Positions 63,209-64,000 of a stretch of DNA of 64,000 nt are shown here, one piece after another (position 1 is the stretch's first letter; each line of letters begins with the position of its first letter). The notes under the pieces are model-generated. The model made no database searches and had not been told where the DNA came from. It saw only the letters and a program-made list of their open reading frames with translations. The translations under genes were made by a program, and so were the position numbers. Source of the DNA: Chryseobacterium sp. 52 (lineage in GTDB: Bacteria > Bacteroidota > Bacteroidia > Flavobacteriales > Weeksellaceae); contig NZ_PEEX01000001.1 of assembly GCF_002754245.1 (NCBI RefSeq), positions 3,328,001 to 3,392,000 on the forward strand. The letters are read 5' to 3'.

Positions 63209-64000
63209 TTATTTCTTATATTTTATTCGGTGTAATTTATATTTTTTATCTTTTTTCTGTTTTAAGATAATTCCTGACAGCGGAGGAAGTTTTAAGGTGA
63301 TGGATTTAGGATGCCTCATCCATTCTTCATATTTTTCATTCAAAATCTCGGCATCTGTCCCACTTCCATTATATCTGTCATCATCAGAGTTAAGAATAAC
63401 TTCCCAGTGGGTTCCCGCATTCACCCCAATTTTATAATCTAAAACCTTTGGAGTAAGATTTAAAATAACCATCAATACATCATCCCTTCTTTTTCCTTTT
63501 CTCAAATATACATACACAGAATTTTCCAGATCATCTGCTTCTACCCATTCAAAACCGCTCTTATTGAACTGGTTTTCGTACACTGCCGTTTCGTACCTGT
63601 AGAGGTGATTAAGGTCTTTTATAAGGGTCTGCATTCCCTGATGAACCGGATATTCCAGCAGATGCCAGTCCAGACTCCTGGTGAAATTCCATTCTCCGGT
63701 CTGCGCAAATTCATCGCCCATAAAAAGAAGCTTGGCTCCCGGATGGGTGTACATATACACGTAGAGTGCACGGAGGTTAGCGAATTTCTGCCATTCGTCG
63801 CCCGGCATTTTATAGATCAGACTTGCTTTTCCATGTACCACTTCATCATGCGACAGCGGCATCATATAATTTTCATTATACATATACACGGAAGCAAAAG
63901 TGAGTTTATGGTGATGGTATTTCCTGTTGGCAGGATCTTCTTTAAAGTAATCCAGCGTATCATGCATCCAGCCCATCATCCATTTCATTCCGAAACCTAC
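63209..64000 (-). CDS. glgB: 1,4-alpha-glucan branching enzyme, C-terminal part
   Basis: The last 263 residues of a GH13 branching enzyme; the gene begins beyond the right edge. YMMPLSHDEVVHGK is the conserved region IV with the catalytic-site His-Asp, LLFMGDEFAQTGEWNF follows, and the C-terminal beta domain (VLMVILNLTPKVLDYKIGVN) ends in PPLSGIILKQ, as in GlgB. It creates alpha-1,6 branches in glycogen and heads the glgB-glgA-lipoprotein-glgC operon. Confidence 0.95.
   Translation of the reverse strand, partial: VGFGMKWMMGWMHDTLDYFKEDPANRKYHHHKLTFASVYMYNENYMMPLSHDEVVHGKASLIYKMPGDEWQKFANLRALYVYMYTHPGAKLLFMGDEFAQTGEWNFTRSLDWHLLEYPVHQGMQTLIKDLNHLYRYETAVYENQFNKSGFEWVEADDLENSVYVYLRKGKRRDDVLMVILNLTPKVLDYKIGVNAGTHWEVILNSDDDRYNGSGTDAEILNEKYEEWMRHPKSITLKLPPLSGIILKQKKDKKYKLHRIKYKK

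Noticed and set aside
1-64000. CRISPR arrays, tRNA/rRNA genes, prophage or IS elements
   Set aside because: No regularly spaced direct repeats, cloverleaf-like sequences, transposase or phage structural genes were seen on reading the window; a tRNAscan and ISfinder search would be the formal check.

Overview
The window reads as a chromosomal segment of a low-GC Bacteroidota bacterium, most likely Chryseobacterium or a close relative in the Weeksellaceae. Four observations support this. Three secreted proteins carry the C-terminal type IX secretion (T9SS) tail. Many promoters have the Bacteroidota -7 box TAnnTTTG. The F-type ATP synthase operon has an extended subunit a and lacks atpD/atpC. 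An N-terminal Cys-rich family typical of this genus is also present. I found no tRNA, rRNA, CRISPR array, prophage or insertion sequence. The ends cut a UMF1-type transporter (left) and glycogen branching enzyme glgB (right).

Layout, left to right. 1-4.3 kb is the accessory part: a frameshifted Cys-rich/carboxypeptidase-regulatory-like protein, three exported or lipoprotein genes (the largest with a JAMM-like metalloprotease motif set), and an XRE regulator broken by one nonsense codon. 4.3-8.9 kb has a thiolase, two coupled small genes and an ECF sigma / membrane protein / outer-membrane protein cassette. 9-16.4 kb has a nucleoside permease-like MFS protein, a bifunctional nuclease, etfBA, an SDR, a T9SS cargo protein and an M20 dipeptidase. 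16.5-23.3 kb has a lipoprotein, a THUMP-like methyltransferase, DinB, the methylmalonyl-CoA mutase small subunit, a FtsB/DivIC-like protein, udk, a fungalysin-like T9SS protease and clpS. 23.3-30.4 kb has a CNNM/CorC protein and ATP synthase (an AtpI-like gene, then atpB-E-F-H-A-G).

30.5-36.3 kb has ffh, four consecutive outer-membrane beta-barrel genes each with its own terminator, and phoH. 36.4-43.2 kb is mainly forward strand: SAM hydrolase, a 2-oxoacid dehydrogenase E2, a decayed TPR-like remnant with two small membrane genes, a ClC channel, an AT-rich orphan, and rpsF-rpsR-rplI. 43.4-50.6 kb has an AraC regulator divergent from a TolC/HlyD/MFS efflux set, an aldehyde dehydrogenase and a thioredoxin-like protein. 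50.7-54.5 kb has a lipid A acyltransferase with a glycosyltransferase, a DEDDh exonuclease, a T9SS protein and apaG. 54.5-58.7 kb is sucA-odhB. 58.8-64 kb has an SRPBCC protein and the glycogen operon glgB-glgA-(lipoprotein)-glgC.

Most of the window is ordinary housekeeping DNA. The best candidates for something undescribed are the JAMM-like lipoprotein with its small lipoprotein neighbour (1.8-3.7 kb), the AT-rich helical orphan between clc and rpsF, the lipoprotein embedded in the glycogen operon, and a set of promoters so close to start codons that the mRNAs may be leaderless.
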